Source of the DNA: Thalassotalea fonticola | GTDB lineage: Bacteria; Pseudomonadota; Gammaproteobacteria; Enterobacterales; Alteromonadaceae | Length of the DNA: 64,000 bases | Reading direction: 5' to 3' | Assembly: GCF_032911225.1 (NCBI RefSeq) | Contig: NZ_CP136600.1 | Coordinates: 3,472,001 to 3,536,000 of the forward strand | Shown here: piece by piece, positions 8,613 to 17,121 of the stretch | Layout: each line of letters begins with the position of its first letter | Position numbering within the stretch: the stretch's first letter is position 1 | The notes under the pieces: model-generated | What the model was told of the DNA's origin: nothing | Seen by the model: only the letters and a program-made list of their open reading frames with translations | The model's database searches: none | Position numbers and translations under genes: made by a program

Positions 8613-9842
8613 TTACTTCATTTCCCATATTTGCCACATAGGTAGCTTTTGTTGCTGAGCTAAGGTCATTGCTTTTGTTTGAGCTTTATCAGCAAGCTCT
8701 ATTTGGCCAAGCCCTGCTAAAGCTAAACTGTATTGATGATGCCATAAAGCTATTTTTGCACCCTCAGCTTTTACACGATCTAAAATGTCTTGTGCTTTTT
8801 GAAATTGTTTTTTAGCATTAAAACCTTTCGCCAAGTAATTAGTTACATTGACTATTGAGTTTGGAAATTGTTGATTAATGATCGTCAAAATTTCTTCAAT
8901 TTTATCCGTTTGCTTTGAACCGAATACATACTTGGAAAACTTGTAGGCTTGTAACCACTCGATTCTAAAACCATTATAATTTTTCTTTTTATTTTCAAAT
9001 GTTGCTAGCACAGCAAACACATCTTTATGGGCCTGCAGTTCATAACCGTCTTCGTAATAGCCTGCAAATAAATATCCCAATGCATCGTGTAGTGCTGGCA
9101 ACGCAGTACTAAAGTGGTTTTCGTCAGGATATTGTTTATAGATTAATTTCCAATCATTTATGTTTTGTTCATTAAGGCTTTTATAGACTTTATCTACACC
9201 CATTCCTTGCTCATTAGCAACCGACAAAAATAGCGGTGAAGGGGGATTTTTATACTGTCTATAATATTCACCAATATAGTTTGCAATAGATTTTTCTGCG
9301 GAGTAATCATCAAACCAGTAGCTAGGGCTCATTGCTAAAAAGGCATTAAAAGGCGTATTATTTTGTACCATTGTATAGGTGGTAAATAACCCCCCTAATG
9401 AATAGCCAGACATTATTCTATTGCTGTTAGAGCGGTAGTTATCATCAATATAGGGTATTAATTCATCCGTGATGTATTGATAGAAAGTTGACGCGCCGCC
9501 GTAATCTTGTTCACCTTTGATCCGCCAAGTGGTTTGGTAAATATAATCCGCATTGCCCTGAGTCGCTATACCAATGACAATCATTGGCGGAATTTTCCCC
9601 ATACGTGATAAGTTTTTGACAACCGCTGAAACATGTTGAAATTGAAAGTCACCATCAATGACATATAGGGTAGGGTAAGAAAGGGCATTATCATGATAAT
9701 TTTCAGGTAAACCGATCATGAAGCGGCGATCCTGTTTCAATATATCTGAATGATGACTATCAACATAGCCAGCAACAATAGCCTCTTTTGCTTGAGCTAC
9801 GCCGATAAAGTGCAATGTTAAAATGAGCAGCAAGCGCATCAT
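8613..9842 (-). CDS. Secreted alpha/beta-hydrolase, esterase (Fes/IroE-like) with C-terminal helical repeats
   Basis: This is an esterase-D-type alpha/beta hydrolase (PF00756-like fold). From the ATG at 9842 it starts with a signal peptide, MMRLLLILTLHFIGVAQA before KEA. The open frame runs 17 codons further upstream, but AAAGGAA sits just before 9842 and a signal peptide starts there, so the shorter 409-residue form is chosen. The nucleophile elbow is GYSLGG in MSGYSLGGLF; YVIDGDFQF and ENHFSTALP supply the usual strand and catalytic His context. The last roughly 100 residues contain TPR-like helical pairs (NAKKQFQKAQDIL, ALAGLGQIELADKAQ). Related enzymes cut siderophore or carbohydrate esters. 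It lies 170 bp downstream of the trehalase on the same strand and may belong to that locus, but this is not proven. Confidence 0.82.
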   Translation of the reverse strand: MMRLLLILTLHFIGVAQAKEAIVAGYVDSHHSDILKQDRRFMIGLPENYHDNALSYPTLYVIDGDFQFQHVSAVVKNLSRMGKIPPMIVIGIATQGNADYIYQTTWRIKGEQDYGGASTFYQYITDELIPYIDDNYRSNSNRIMSGYSLGGLFTTYTMVQNNTPFNAFLAMSPSYWFDDYSAEKSIANYIGEYYRQYKNPPSPLFLSVANEQGMGVDKVYKSLNEQNINDWKLIYKQYPDENHFSTALPALHDALGYLFAGYYEDGYELQAHKDVFAVLATFENKKKNYNGFRIEWLQAYKFSKYVFGSKQTDKIEEILTIINQQFPNSIVNVTNYLAKGFNAKKQFQKAQDILDRVKAEGAKIALWHHQYSLALAGLGQIELADKAQTKAMTLAQQQKLPMWQIWEMK

Positions 9843-10012
9843 ATATTTTCCTTTGGTTAATGAACATGATAAGAAATAACTTTGGATAGCCATTTTTATT
9901 AAAACTTCATCGTAGTCAAAGACTTTAACTAAAACGACTTAACAATATCCAGTATTTATTTGTTACAAAATCTTGTGCATTAAAAAGGTACCCTCTACTC
10001 GGTTAACTAAAG

Positions 10013-11566
10013 TTATTTCTTTAATTCATTATAAAAAGCTTGGCTTACCCCATTTGTCCAACCAAAACCTTCTTGTACAGTATACTCTCCACCGCTGGCG
10101 GTATTCGACAGTTGACAGACGTTGTACTTTTCCATCATTTTTCCCGTCTGAGAAAAGTATGTTTCTACCGTAGATAACCACCGCTGCATAATGTCTTCAG
10201 CCAGAGGCCTGTTTTGATATTTTATGAGTCCTTGTACCGCAAACCAATGCAAAGGTGCCCAACCGTTAGGAGCATCCCATTGTTGTTCGCTTTCAATAGC
10301 GGTAGTGACTAAGCCGCCTTTTTTTAAAAATTGCTGGTTAATCACTTTTGCGACCTTATCGGCTTGCGCTTGCTCAGCTAAACCAACGAATAAAGGCAGT
10401 ATGCCAGCCAATGATTTAACTGGACTATGAGTTTGTCTATCCAGATCATAATCTAAGAAAAATCCCTCATGCTCTGACCACATGTGGCTTAAAATAGCCG
10501 CTTTTCTTTGTTTAGCCAGGTCAGAATAAACTAAACTTTTTCCACCCTTACCTAGCATTGTGTAGTAGGTTGAGAGCAACATTTCTTGTTTGTACAATAA
10601 GCAGTTCAAATCTACGGGTAATATTCGGCTAGTGCGAATTGACGTCAATGAATTAGATTCATCAAGCCAGCGCGAACTAAAATCCCAACCAGATTCACAA
10701 GCGGCACGAACATTACGATAAAAGCGTATTTTTTCCTTGCCGGTTAGTCCTTCTGATAATTCCATGTCTTCCCGATACGATTCGGGTCTAGGCGTAGCAC
10801 TGTCATCCCAGTATCGGTTTAACAGACTACCGTCAGGCATTTTAACCACTCGCGATTGTTCAGTGTGGTTATCAGATAATAGCTCACTACCATGCATCCA
10901 AAAATTATATTCAGCTTCAATTGCGTTAATATGAGCAGATAAAAATGAGTTCTTGTCAGCTTTTATAGGCAACAGTAATTCAACCAGTAGCGCCAAAATT
11001 GGTGGTTGTGAACGAGAAAGGTAATAACTTCTATTACCGTTAGGAATGCATCCAAATCGTGTTTGCAAATCAATAAAGTTCTCAAGCATCGATTCAACCA
11101 GGGCAACATGACCAGATTCAATCAGGCCTAATGCGGTAAAATAACTGTCCCAGTAATAAATTTCTCGAAAGCGACCGCCTGGTACTACATAAGGGTATTT
11201 AAGTGGTAATAAAGAGCTTTCATCTACTTCATCTGCCGGTTTCTGTAATAGCTGCCATAGGATTTTAATATGTTGTTTAACGTTTACACCGCGCTGATTA
11301 GACGATATCTCGGTTTGTTCCGGTAGGAAGAAAAACTCACTGATGAAATCTTCCAGGTTAAATTCATGATTAGTTTGTTTATTAACTTCATATTGTTGCA
11401 ATATCTCATCTATCGGTCCTTTCGGAATCGCATCAGCAAAGGTTTTACTGTCTGCAAAAATCTGAGAGATTTGCACGGTTTTGAATAATTCACTATTGAA
11501 AAAGTCCAAACCAAGTTGAGATGTTTGAGCAGATGAATTGGTTTTTACCATGTCGATACCTTTCAT
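10013..11566 (-). CDS. treF: Cytoplasmic alpha,alpha-trehalase (GH37)
   Basis: The enzyme hydrolyses trehalose to two glucose molecules. The 517-residue protein has both GH37 signatures: PGGRFREIYYWDSYF near residue 140, and QWDAPNGWAPLHWF near residue 425. ESGWDFSSRW carries the conserved acid Asp, and EKYNV followed by GGEYTVQEGFGWTNGV closes the active site. There is no signal peptide, so it should act in the cytoplasm like E. coli TreF rather than TreA. The first ATG (11566) is one base after the permease stop; AAAGG before the sixth codon would favour the ATG at 11551. It is cotranscribed with the MFS permease and so controlled by the LacI operator upstream of that gene. Confidence 0.95.
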   Translation of the reverse strand: MKGIDMVKTNSSAQTSQLGLDFFNSELFKTVQISQIFADSKTFADAIPKGPIDEILQQYEVNKQTNHEFNLEDFISEFFFLPEQTEISSNQRGVNVKQHIKILWQLLQKPADEVDESSLLPLKYPYVVPGGRFREIYYWDSYFTALGLIESGHVALVESMLENFIDLQTRFGCIPNGNRSYYLSRSQPPILALLVELLLPIKADKNSFLSAHINAIEAEYNFWMHGSELLSDNHTEQSRVVKMPDGSLLNRYWDDSATPRPESYREDMELSEGLTGKEKIRFYRNVRAACESGWDFSSRWLDESNSLTSIRTSRILPVDLNCLLYKQEMLLSTYYTMLGKGGKSLVYSDLAKQRKAAILSHMWSEHEGFFLDYDLDRQTHSPVKSLAGILPLFVGLAEQAQADKVAKVINQQFLKKGGLVTTAIESEQQWDAPNGWAPLHWFAVQGLIKYQNRPLAEDIMQRWLSTVETYFSQTGKMMEKYNVCQLSNTASGGEYTVQEGFGWTNGVSQAFYNELKK

Positions 11567-11567
11567 G

Positions 11568-12806
11568 TTACGGCTTAGCTACAGAATGCTTTTGGGTTGA
11601 GGTTTTAAAGAAATATAAGCTAATTAAAATCAGCGCCATTGGTACGATAGACATATAAAATGCTCTTTGCCCGCCAAATTCGGCAAAGATAAAACCGGTA
11701 ATGATAGAGCCCGTTGTGCCACCAAGAGCTGAAAAAATCACGATTAAGCCTGTCATCGCGGCATGTTTTGAGCGTTCTAAGCTACTTAACATCACCGAAT
11801 TTAAAACAGGATAAACAGGTGCCATAATCAAGCCTATTAATGGTAATAGGTAAGCAGCAATAGGTGCATTAAATACGTTGGTCACTGGCTGGTTTGGCAG
11901 ATCACTGGTTAAAGGTAATATCAGCAGAATAATCATCACCATCATGACTAAACAACCATTTAAGAATGGATACCAATTAATATAACGCAATATTTGACCC
12001 GCTAATAATCGTCCAATAGCAAGAGCTGCGGCAAATATACTGGTCATTTGCACACTGACGTCAGTTGGTAGTCGTAAAATTTCACTGTTAAATGTGGGTA
12101 ACCAGGTGCCGATGCCTTGTTCGATTAACACATAAAGAAATACTGAGATCACAAAAACCAGTACCAGAGGCTGATAGCTCATTCTTATCATGTCAACGAA
12201 ACCTTCAGTAGTAGATGACTTAATTTTATCAGTGTTGGGTTTACTGATAGGAGAAAAGCCAACCAATAATAAGGTTAGTAACGTTATTCCGGCAAGTGGG
12301 TAATATACGTTAAGCCAGTCGGTAGACTCAGCCGATAAAGGGTCGACATATAAACTGAATAACCAATAACCAGATAAACTGCCAAGCATAAATATGCCCT
12401 CTATGGTATTGAGCAATGATGAATGTGCTTTGGTTGAATTGGTTAATTGGCCAATTATCGAATATACGGAAACTTTAACTAAGGCAAATGAAACACCTAT
12501 GCAGGCAAATAATAGCTTAATGATCAGAAAGTTACCGACAATGGGGGTAACCAAACAAGCAATGGTTACGATCAACAAACCTATCATTAAAGCCATTTTA
12601 TAACCGATTCGAGGGATTTGTGATGCAATGAAAAATGAAACAAATGCGATCGATAAGTCTTTGAAGCCTTCTAAAGTACTCGCTTCCGGCTTAGTTATCC
12701 CCAAACTATTGATAGATTGTAAAATAACGGTACCTACGCTATTGAGTAATATAGCAAAGACAAAGTAACTCGTGGCAATTGCAGCAATGATAATAAATCG
12801 AGGCAT
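11568..12806 (-). CDS. MFS transporter, probable trehalose permease
   Basis: This is a 12-TM major facilitator protein of about 412 residues, with hydrophobic segments spread from residue 3 to the C-terminus and a basic loop in the middle. It probably imports the disaccharide taken up by the TonB receptor, because it is cotranscribed with the trehalase (one base between stop and start) and preceded by a 28-bp perfect operator palindrome. The frame could begin at a TTG at 12809, but the ATG at 12806 immediately after it is more likely. The sugar specificity is inferred from context only; the sequence itself shows just the MFS fold. Confidence 0.85.
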   Translation of the reverse strand: MPRFIIIAAIATSYFVFAILLNSVGTVILQSINSLGITKPEASTLEGFKDLSIAFVSFFIASQIPRIGYKMALMIGLLIVTIACLVTPIVGNFLIIKLLFACIGVSFALVKVSVYSIIGQLTNSTKAHSSLLNTIEGIFMLGSLSGYWLFSLYVDPLSAESTDWLNVYYPLAGITLLTLLLVGFSPISKPNTDKIKSSTTEGFVDMIRMSYQPLVLVFVISVFLYVLIEQGIGTWLPTFNSEILRLPTDVSVQMTSIFAAALAIGRLLAGQILRYINWYPFLNGCLVMMVMIILLILPLTSDLPNQPVTNVFNAPIAAYLLPLIGLIMAPVYPVLNSVMLSSLERSKHAAMTGLIVIFSALGGTTGSIITGFIFAEFGGQRAFYMSIVPMALILISLYFFKTSTQKHSVAKP

Positions 12807-12855
12807 CAAATAGACTCATCTTGTGGATATTTACCCTCAGTCTATATTCGAAATG

Positions 12856-12883
12856 AAATAATTGCAAACGTTTGCAATTATTT
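12856..12883. promoter_or_regulatory. LacI-family operator, 28-bp perfect palindrome
   Basis: The core TTGCAAACGTTTGCAA is centred between 12869 and 12870, and perfect dyad symmetry extends to 28 bp. It lies about 50 bp upstream of the MFS-trehalase unit, in the gap after the lacI stop. The same core occurs twice upstream of the TonB receptor. Confidence 0.88.
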
Positions 12884-12916
12884 GTTGGATATTAATCCTT
12901 TTAATAATATGAGCAA

Positions 12917-13939
12917 TTAGTGAGTACGAGAGGAGTTACGCTCAATCAATTCAATATCAATGACAGTTGATTGTGCCGCTTGCCCATTAAGTTGTTTAAC
13001 AAGTTGCTGCACCATTATTTTTGCCGCCGATTTAGTATCTTGCTTGATGGTTGTTAAAGAAGGATGCAACAGTTCTGCCATAGCAATATCGTCAAAACCT
13101 ACAATGCCAACATCGCTTGGAATGCCTATGTAGCGCTCTTTTAGTGCCTTTAAGGCTCCTAATGCAACCATATCACTGGTCGCAACAACACCATCAAAAA
13201 ATAATCCTTTTTCCAGAATGGCGGCTGCTATTTTATCGTAGGCAGCTTTGCTGGTAATATCACAAGATAGAGTCAAATTGCGGCGAACATCAAGGTTGAA
13301 TTCTGTTAATGCCCGAATATAACCTTTATGTCGTTCGCTCATTTCGGCATGTTCAGGATCACCTAAAAATAGAATGTTTTTACAAGCGCCTTCAATCAAG
13401 TGCTTAGTCGCGAGATAGCCACCTAATTCGTTATTACTCCCGACAACAGAATAGTTCGATAAACCTATAGGATCTCCCCAGACCACTAGAGGTGCGCCAG
13501 AGTTTGCTACTTTTTCAATGTTATCAGTGCTTTTACCCTGACCAATGACGATGATCCCGTCAGCTCTGCTACTGCTGATAAAATAATTAGCCCAATCTTC
13601 GGTAGCCATTAATGAATTGGAAAGTAAAAGTTCATAACCCATTTGGTTAAGCTCTTGGTTTAAATCGCCAACAACCTTCAGTAGAAATGGATCGCTAATA
13701 CTCTGATCGGTACTGTCTGTCAGGTTTAAAATAACCGCGACAACATTGGTTTTTTGGGTTCGCAGGCGACTGGCTGCGCGATTCAAACTAAAATTATGCT
13801 CTTTCGCTAATGCCTGTAATCGTTCTCTAGTTTCTTTTTTTATCAAAGGGTTATCATTAAGTGCCCTTGATACAGTAGACGTCGAAACCGATGCTAGTTT
13901 TGCTAGTCCCGCTAACGTTATTTTATTTTCATTGGCCAA
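12917..13939 (-). CDS. LacI-family transcriptional regulator of the trehalose locus
   Basis: The 340-residue protein has the LacI helix-turn-helix at residues 6-27 (ITLAGLAKLASVSTSTVSRA), the hinge helix (LNRAASRLRTQKTNVVAVI), and a type I periplasmic-binding-protein-like effector domain with GFDDIAMAELLHPSLTTIKQD near the end. It should bind the TGCAAACGTTTGCA sites flanking it and control both the TonB receptor and the MFS-treF unit; the effector may be trehalose or a derivative (inference). The only reasonable start is a TTG at 13939 (LacI proteins start a few residues before the HTH), which would give weak translation. Its promoter lies in the divergent gap that holds two operators, so autoregulation is likely. 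Confidence 0.9.
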   Translation of the reverse strand: MANENKITLAGLAKLASVSTSTVSRALNDNPLIKKETRERLQALAKEHNFSLNRAASRLRTQKTNVVAVILNLTDSTDQSISDPFLLKVVGDLNQELNQMGYELLLSNSLMATEDWANYFISSSRADGIIVIGQGKSTDNIEKVANSGAPLVVWGDPIGLSNYSVVGSNNELGGYLATKHLIEGACKNILFLGDPEHAEMSERHKGYIRALTEFNLDVRRNLTLSCDITSKAAYDKIAAAILEKGLFFDGVVATSDMVALGALKALKERYIGIPSDVGIVGFDDIAMAELLHPSLTTIKQDTKSAAKIMVQQLVKQLNGQAAQSTVIDIELIERNSSRTH

Positions 13940-14015
13940 TTGAAATTACATCCTAGATAGCATTTGTTGAATTATCACATAATCAGCCAGTTTTGCAATC
14001 GAAAGCAGATTAAAT

Positions 14016-14052
14016 TACAAACGTTTGCAAAATTTAATTGCAAACGTTTGCA
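14016..14052. promoter_or_regulatory. Two LacI-family operators upstream of the TonB receptor
   Basis: TACAAACGTTTGCA at 14016-14029 (one mismatch in the dyad) and TGCAAACGTTTGCA at 14039-14052 (perfect) are 23 bp apart, about two helical turns. They share the core of the operator at 12856-12883, so all are presumably bound by the LacI protein encoded beside them. Confidence 0.85.
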
Positions 14053-14066
14053 TTTGGATCTATATT
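14038..14066 (+). promoter_or_regulatory. Candidate promoter of the TonB-dependent receptor
   Basis: TTGCAA (14038-14043), a 17-base spacer and TATATT (14061-14066) form a plausible sigma-70 promoter whose -35 lies inside the perfect operator. Repressor bound there would block it. Confidence 0.5.
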
Positions 14067-14138
14067 TAATTCGGGGAAGGAAAAATATTCAATAAATGCA
14101 ACATTTGTTAATGTTGTTATATTAAGAGAGAACGAGAC

Positions 14139-16403
14139 ATGACCAATACATTTAAACTAACGTCCATTGCAATGGTAATTGCATGTACCTGCACAGTTCA
14201 ACAAAGTTTGGCGGCAGAGCAACCGGCAGCAGATACAACTAATGATAATGTTGAAAAAATTATTGTTACCGGTACTTTTAGTGGTAAAGCGGTTAAAAAA
14301 GAAGAAGCAAGTTTTGCCATCAGCTCTTTTTCTGAAGATGATATTAAAAAATTAGCACCTAAAAGCACCGCCGATCTTTTCAAGGCTGTCCCGGGTATAT
14401 GGGCAGAAAGCTCAGGTGGTGTTTCTGGAGCAAACGTATTTGTTCGTGGCTTCCCTGGTGGTGGAGATGCACCGTTTCTTACAGTTCAACTGCAAGGGGC
14501 ACCCATTTTTCCACCACCAACTCTTTCTTTTCTTGAAAACTCTACGTTATTTCGTTTGGATGAAACGGTTGAGTTTATGGAAGCACTACGTGGTGGCCCA
14601 AACCCGGTAGTATCAAATGGACAACCAGGTTTAACCACCAACTTCTTATTGAAAGAAGGCTCTGAACTTACCGAAGGGCTAGTTAAATATTCAACCTCGG
14701 ATTATGGCTTACAGCGCATTGATGGTGTCGTAAGTGGCAGCTTAGCCGACGATTTATATTTCATGATTGGTGGCTATATTAAAAGCTCTCCAGGAGTTAG
14801 AGATGCAGGCTTTAATGCGGAAGAAGGTAATCAATTTACCATTAACATTACTAAAAAATTAGACGATGGTAAGATTAACCTATATACCCGTCAAACCGAT
14901 GATCACGGCGTTTGGTATCTACCTTCGCCATTAAATGTTGATTCAGTTGATAATGAATATACTCAAATTGGTACAAACAACCGTCAGGCGACTATTCAAT
15001 ATGGTGCCGATAACACGACAGAAACAATAGATTTCGGTAAAGGCCGAGGCTGGGATGGTTCAGTTTCTGGTGGTAGCGTTGACTTAACGCTGGCCAATGG
15101 CTGGGATTTGGTCGACCGCTTTATTTATACTAAAGGTAATGCAGATACCTATGGTTTAGTGCCAAATGGTGATCCTGCCATGCTGTCAACAGTGGCAGAT
15201 AATGGTAATACTGCCTTTGGTGCAGTAACAGGAGCTGAGTATGATGGCTCTACTATGGTTCAACAAATTGGCCGTTGGGTAGTAAAAAAAGAAATTGAAG
15301 CATTCACCAATGATTTCACCTTAACCAAAAGTTTTGACAAAGGCACATTTACTGTCGGTTTTTACAATTCTACCTTTTCCGCAAAAGATTGGTGGGCACT
15401 AGGCAATCAAGCCTATCATGTGGTTGAATCTGGTGGTGAAATGTTAACTGGCATTGATTGTAATGATAACCAAGATAGTTGTGGTTGGAACTACGATATC
15501 AACAGTATTGGCGATGGCTCAACCCAAGCGCTTTACGCCGCAGCATCATACGATATAACTGACAGTCTCACCATAGATGCCGGTGTAAGAAACGAAAATC
15601 ATGAAATTGAATACACCGTTGATGAAGGTTTAGATGGCGTTATAACCAAGGCGGTATCCTACGATGAAACAAGCACCGCCTGGACTGTTGGTGTTAACTG
15701 GATGTTTACTGATAAGCAGGGGGTCTTTGCCCGAGTAAGTGATGGTAGTAAAATGCCATTTTTTGATGATTTTAGAGATAACTTTAGTGCTTATCAAGAT
15801 GGCGAAGATTTAATTAAAGAAGTGAGCCAATATGAATTGGGTTATAAACTTGCCAGCGACAATTTTGAATTGTATGCCACAGGATTTTTCAATGAAGTAA
15901 AAGGTGACACTTTTGTCACCCAGCCTGGAGCACCGGCGCAAGTATTAACGAACGAAGCCTATGGTATTGAGTTAGATTTAAATTACTACACGGATGGTGG
16001 TTTCTCTGTGAATTTGAACTCAACGGTGCAAGAAACCGAAATTACCGAAAGCCCGGATAATCTAGGAAATGAAGCACAAAGACAGCCGAGCTGGCAAGTA
16101 CGGATGACACCGAGTTATGATATTGATTTTTCAAACGGAATGTACGCGACCATTTACGGTACCGTTTCTGCCGTAGGCGATCGTTATGCCAATAATGAAA
16201 ATACGGTAACATTAGAAGGTTATGAAAAAGTTGATATTGGCTTGCTGTTGAACATCACTGATGAAGTTCAAATGCAGTTAGCGGTGAGCAATTTAACCGA
16301 TGAAGATGCGTTAACTGAAGGTGATCCGCGTGATTCATTATCATCAAATGGTCGTTATATTTTACCAAGAACGATAGATTTTAGTGTCAGCTACCAGTTC
16401 TAA
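14139..16403 (+). CDS. TonB-dependent outer-membrane receptor, probable trehalose or oligosaccharide uptake
   Basis: The 754-residue protein begins with a signal peptide (to about residue 25, SLAA before EQ). A TonB-box-like segment EKIIVTGTF (about 39-47), a plug domain with GANVFVRGFPGG and LRGGPNPV, and a 22-strand-type beta-barrel follow, ending in the outer-membrane signature SVSYQF with a terminal Phe. Such receptors import ligands too large or scarce for porins, using TonB-ExbBD. Its two operators match the one before the MFS-trehalase genes, so it is the likely outer-membrane step of the same pathway. Specificity for trehalose is inferred from that shared regulation. A clear terminator follows the stop. 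Confidence 0.92.
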   Translation: MTNTFKLTSIAMVIACTCTVQQSLAAEQPAADTTNDNVEKIIVTGTFSGKAVKKEEASFAISSFSEDDIKKLAPKSTADLFKAVPGIWAESSGGVSGANVFVRGFPGGGDAPFLTVQLQGAPIFPPPTLSFLENSTLFRLDETVEFMEALRGGPNPVVSNGQPGLTTNFLLKEGSELTEGLVKYSTSDYGLQRIDGVVSGSLADDLYFMIGGYIKSSPGVRDAGFNAEEGNQFTINITKKLDDGKINLYTRQTDDHGVWYLPSPLNVDSVDNEYTQIGTNNRQATIQYGADNTTETIDFGKGRGWDGSVSGGSVDLTLANGWDLVDRFIYTKGNADTYGLVPNGDPAMLSTVADNGNTAFGAVTGAEYDGSTMVQQIGRWVVKKEIEAFTNDFTLTKSFDKGTFTVGFYNSTFSAKDWWALGNQAYHVVESGGEMLTGIDCNDNQDSCGWNYDINSIGDGSTQALYAAASYDITDSLTIDAGVRNENHEIEYTVDEGLDGVITKAVSYDETSTAWTVGVNWMFTDKQGVFARVSDGSKMPFFDDFRDNFSAYQDGEDLIKEVSQYELGYKLASDNFELYATGFFNEVKGDTFVTQPGAPAQVLTNEAYGIELDLNYYTDGGFSVNLNSTVQETEITESPDNLGNEAQRQPSWQVRMTPSYDIDFSNGMYATIYGTVSAVGDRYANNENTVTLEGYEKVDIGLLLNITDEVQMQLAVSNLTDEDALTEGDPRDSLSSNGRYILPRTIDFSVSYQF

Positions 16404-16431
16404 CAACTAACTCTCTTCCAAATAAAACTTT

Positions 16432-16459
16432 AGGCTATTCGTGATGAATAGCCTTTTTT
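16432..16459 (+). terminator. Terminator of the TonB receptor gene
   Basis: AGGCTATTC (16432-16440), a 5-base loop and GAATAGCCT (16446-16454), followed by a run of T, form a typical intrinsic terminator 29 bp after the stop codon. Confidence 0.9.
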
Positions 16460-16482
16460 ATCGAAAATATTTACATGCCTTG

Positions 16483-16734
16483 TTAAGCACCATCCTTTCT
16501 AATTTTCAAATCAGGGATATCGGTGGCACCTATTGCATGTAAAACAATGCCAACCATAAAGAAGAAAAATGTTGTGGCGCCAACGGTCGCTTTAAAAATT
16601 TCAGTGGCATCAGCAGAATTAATCACTAAAAAACCACAGGCAACAGCCGCAATAATAAAGCAACAAATGGAACAGAATGAGGAAATTTTTTGTAATAAAC
16701 GTTTGTTGGTTTGCATAGTCTCTCTGTGGTTCAT
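16483..16734 (-). CDS. Small two-TM membrane protein of unknown function
   Basis: The predicted product is 83 residues with two hydrophobic segments (about 18-42, rich in Cys, and 51-70, TTFFFFMVGIVLHAI), separated by a short loop, and a charged tail ending in KIRKDGA. It is not recognised as a named family. No ribosome-binding site precedes the first ATG; AGAGAG before the seventh codon suggests a start at 16716 (77 residues, MQTNKRLLQ). The coding call rests on the coherent two-TM pattern and the isolated position between two terminated genes. Confidence 0.6.
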   Translation of the reverse strand: MNHRETMQTNKRLLQKISSFCSICCFIIAAVACGFLVINSADATEIFKATVGATTFFFFMVGIVLHAIGATDIPDLKIRKDGA

Positions 16735-16913
16735 TTAATTATTTATACCGAAGTATACAGGCAAATAGGATTAATACCTTGATACGGGTCAAGCTCATAT
16801 CGTTTATCATGAAATTCACACAAGGTTAACATAAGCAGATTTTGATCCTTATCAAGTACCTGACCAAATTAATCAAGTAATATAAGCCTATCTTTTAAAT
16901 AGAGGGGAATATT

Positions 16914-17006
16914 ATGGGTTGCTGTGGCGCTTGTGGTGGAGAAGAGAAGAAAGCTGTTGAAGAGCAGGAACAAACTCAAGAGACTGCTGATACAACAGAA
17001 GAGTAA
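16914..17006 (+). CDS. Cys-rich 30-residue protein, CCGSCS-motif-like
   Basis: A short ORF encodes a 30-residue peptide starting MGCCGACGGEEKKA and continuing with an acidic, Glu/Gln/Thr-rich tail. AGAGGGG lies seven bases before its ATG, an unusually strong ribosome-binding site, and an intrinsic terminator follows the stop, so it looks like a complete one-gene unit. The N-terminal CC-G-x-C pattern recalls the small CCGSCS-motif proteins annotated in marine gammaproteobacteria; that link is from memory. Three cysteines in five positions suggest metal or thiol chemistry, but no function is known. Confidence 0.65.
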   Translation: MGCCGACGGEEKKAVEEQEQTQETADTTEE

Positions 17007-17054
17007 ATGTGATTAAGTAAAATACTTTTAAACAGATGTTTGTATGTAGAACAA

Positions 17055-17083
17055 CAAAAAAGCGACCTAAAGGTCGCTTTTTT
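17055..17083. terminator. Bidirectional terminator between the small Cys-rich gene and the cytochrome
   Basis: AGCGACC (17061-17067), a 4-base loop and GGTCGCT (17072-17078), with A6 on the left and T6 on the right, can end transcription from both the small + strand gene and the - strand cytochrome gene. Confidence 0.9.
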
Positions 17084-17121
17084 AATTCAGGATGATGTCC
17101 CGTCCTGAAATAAGTATTAGC

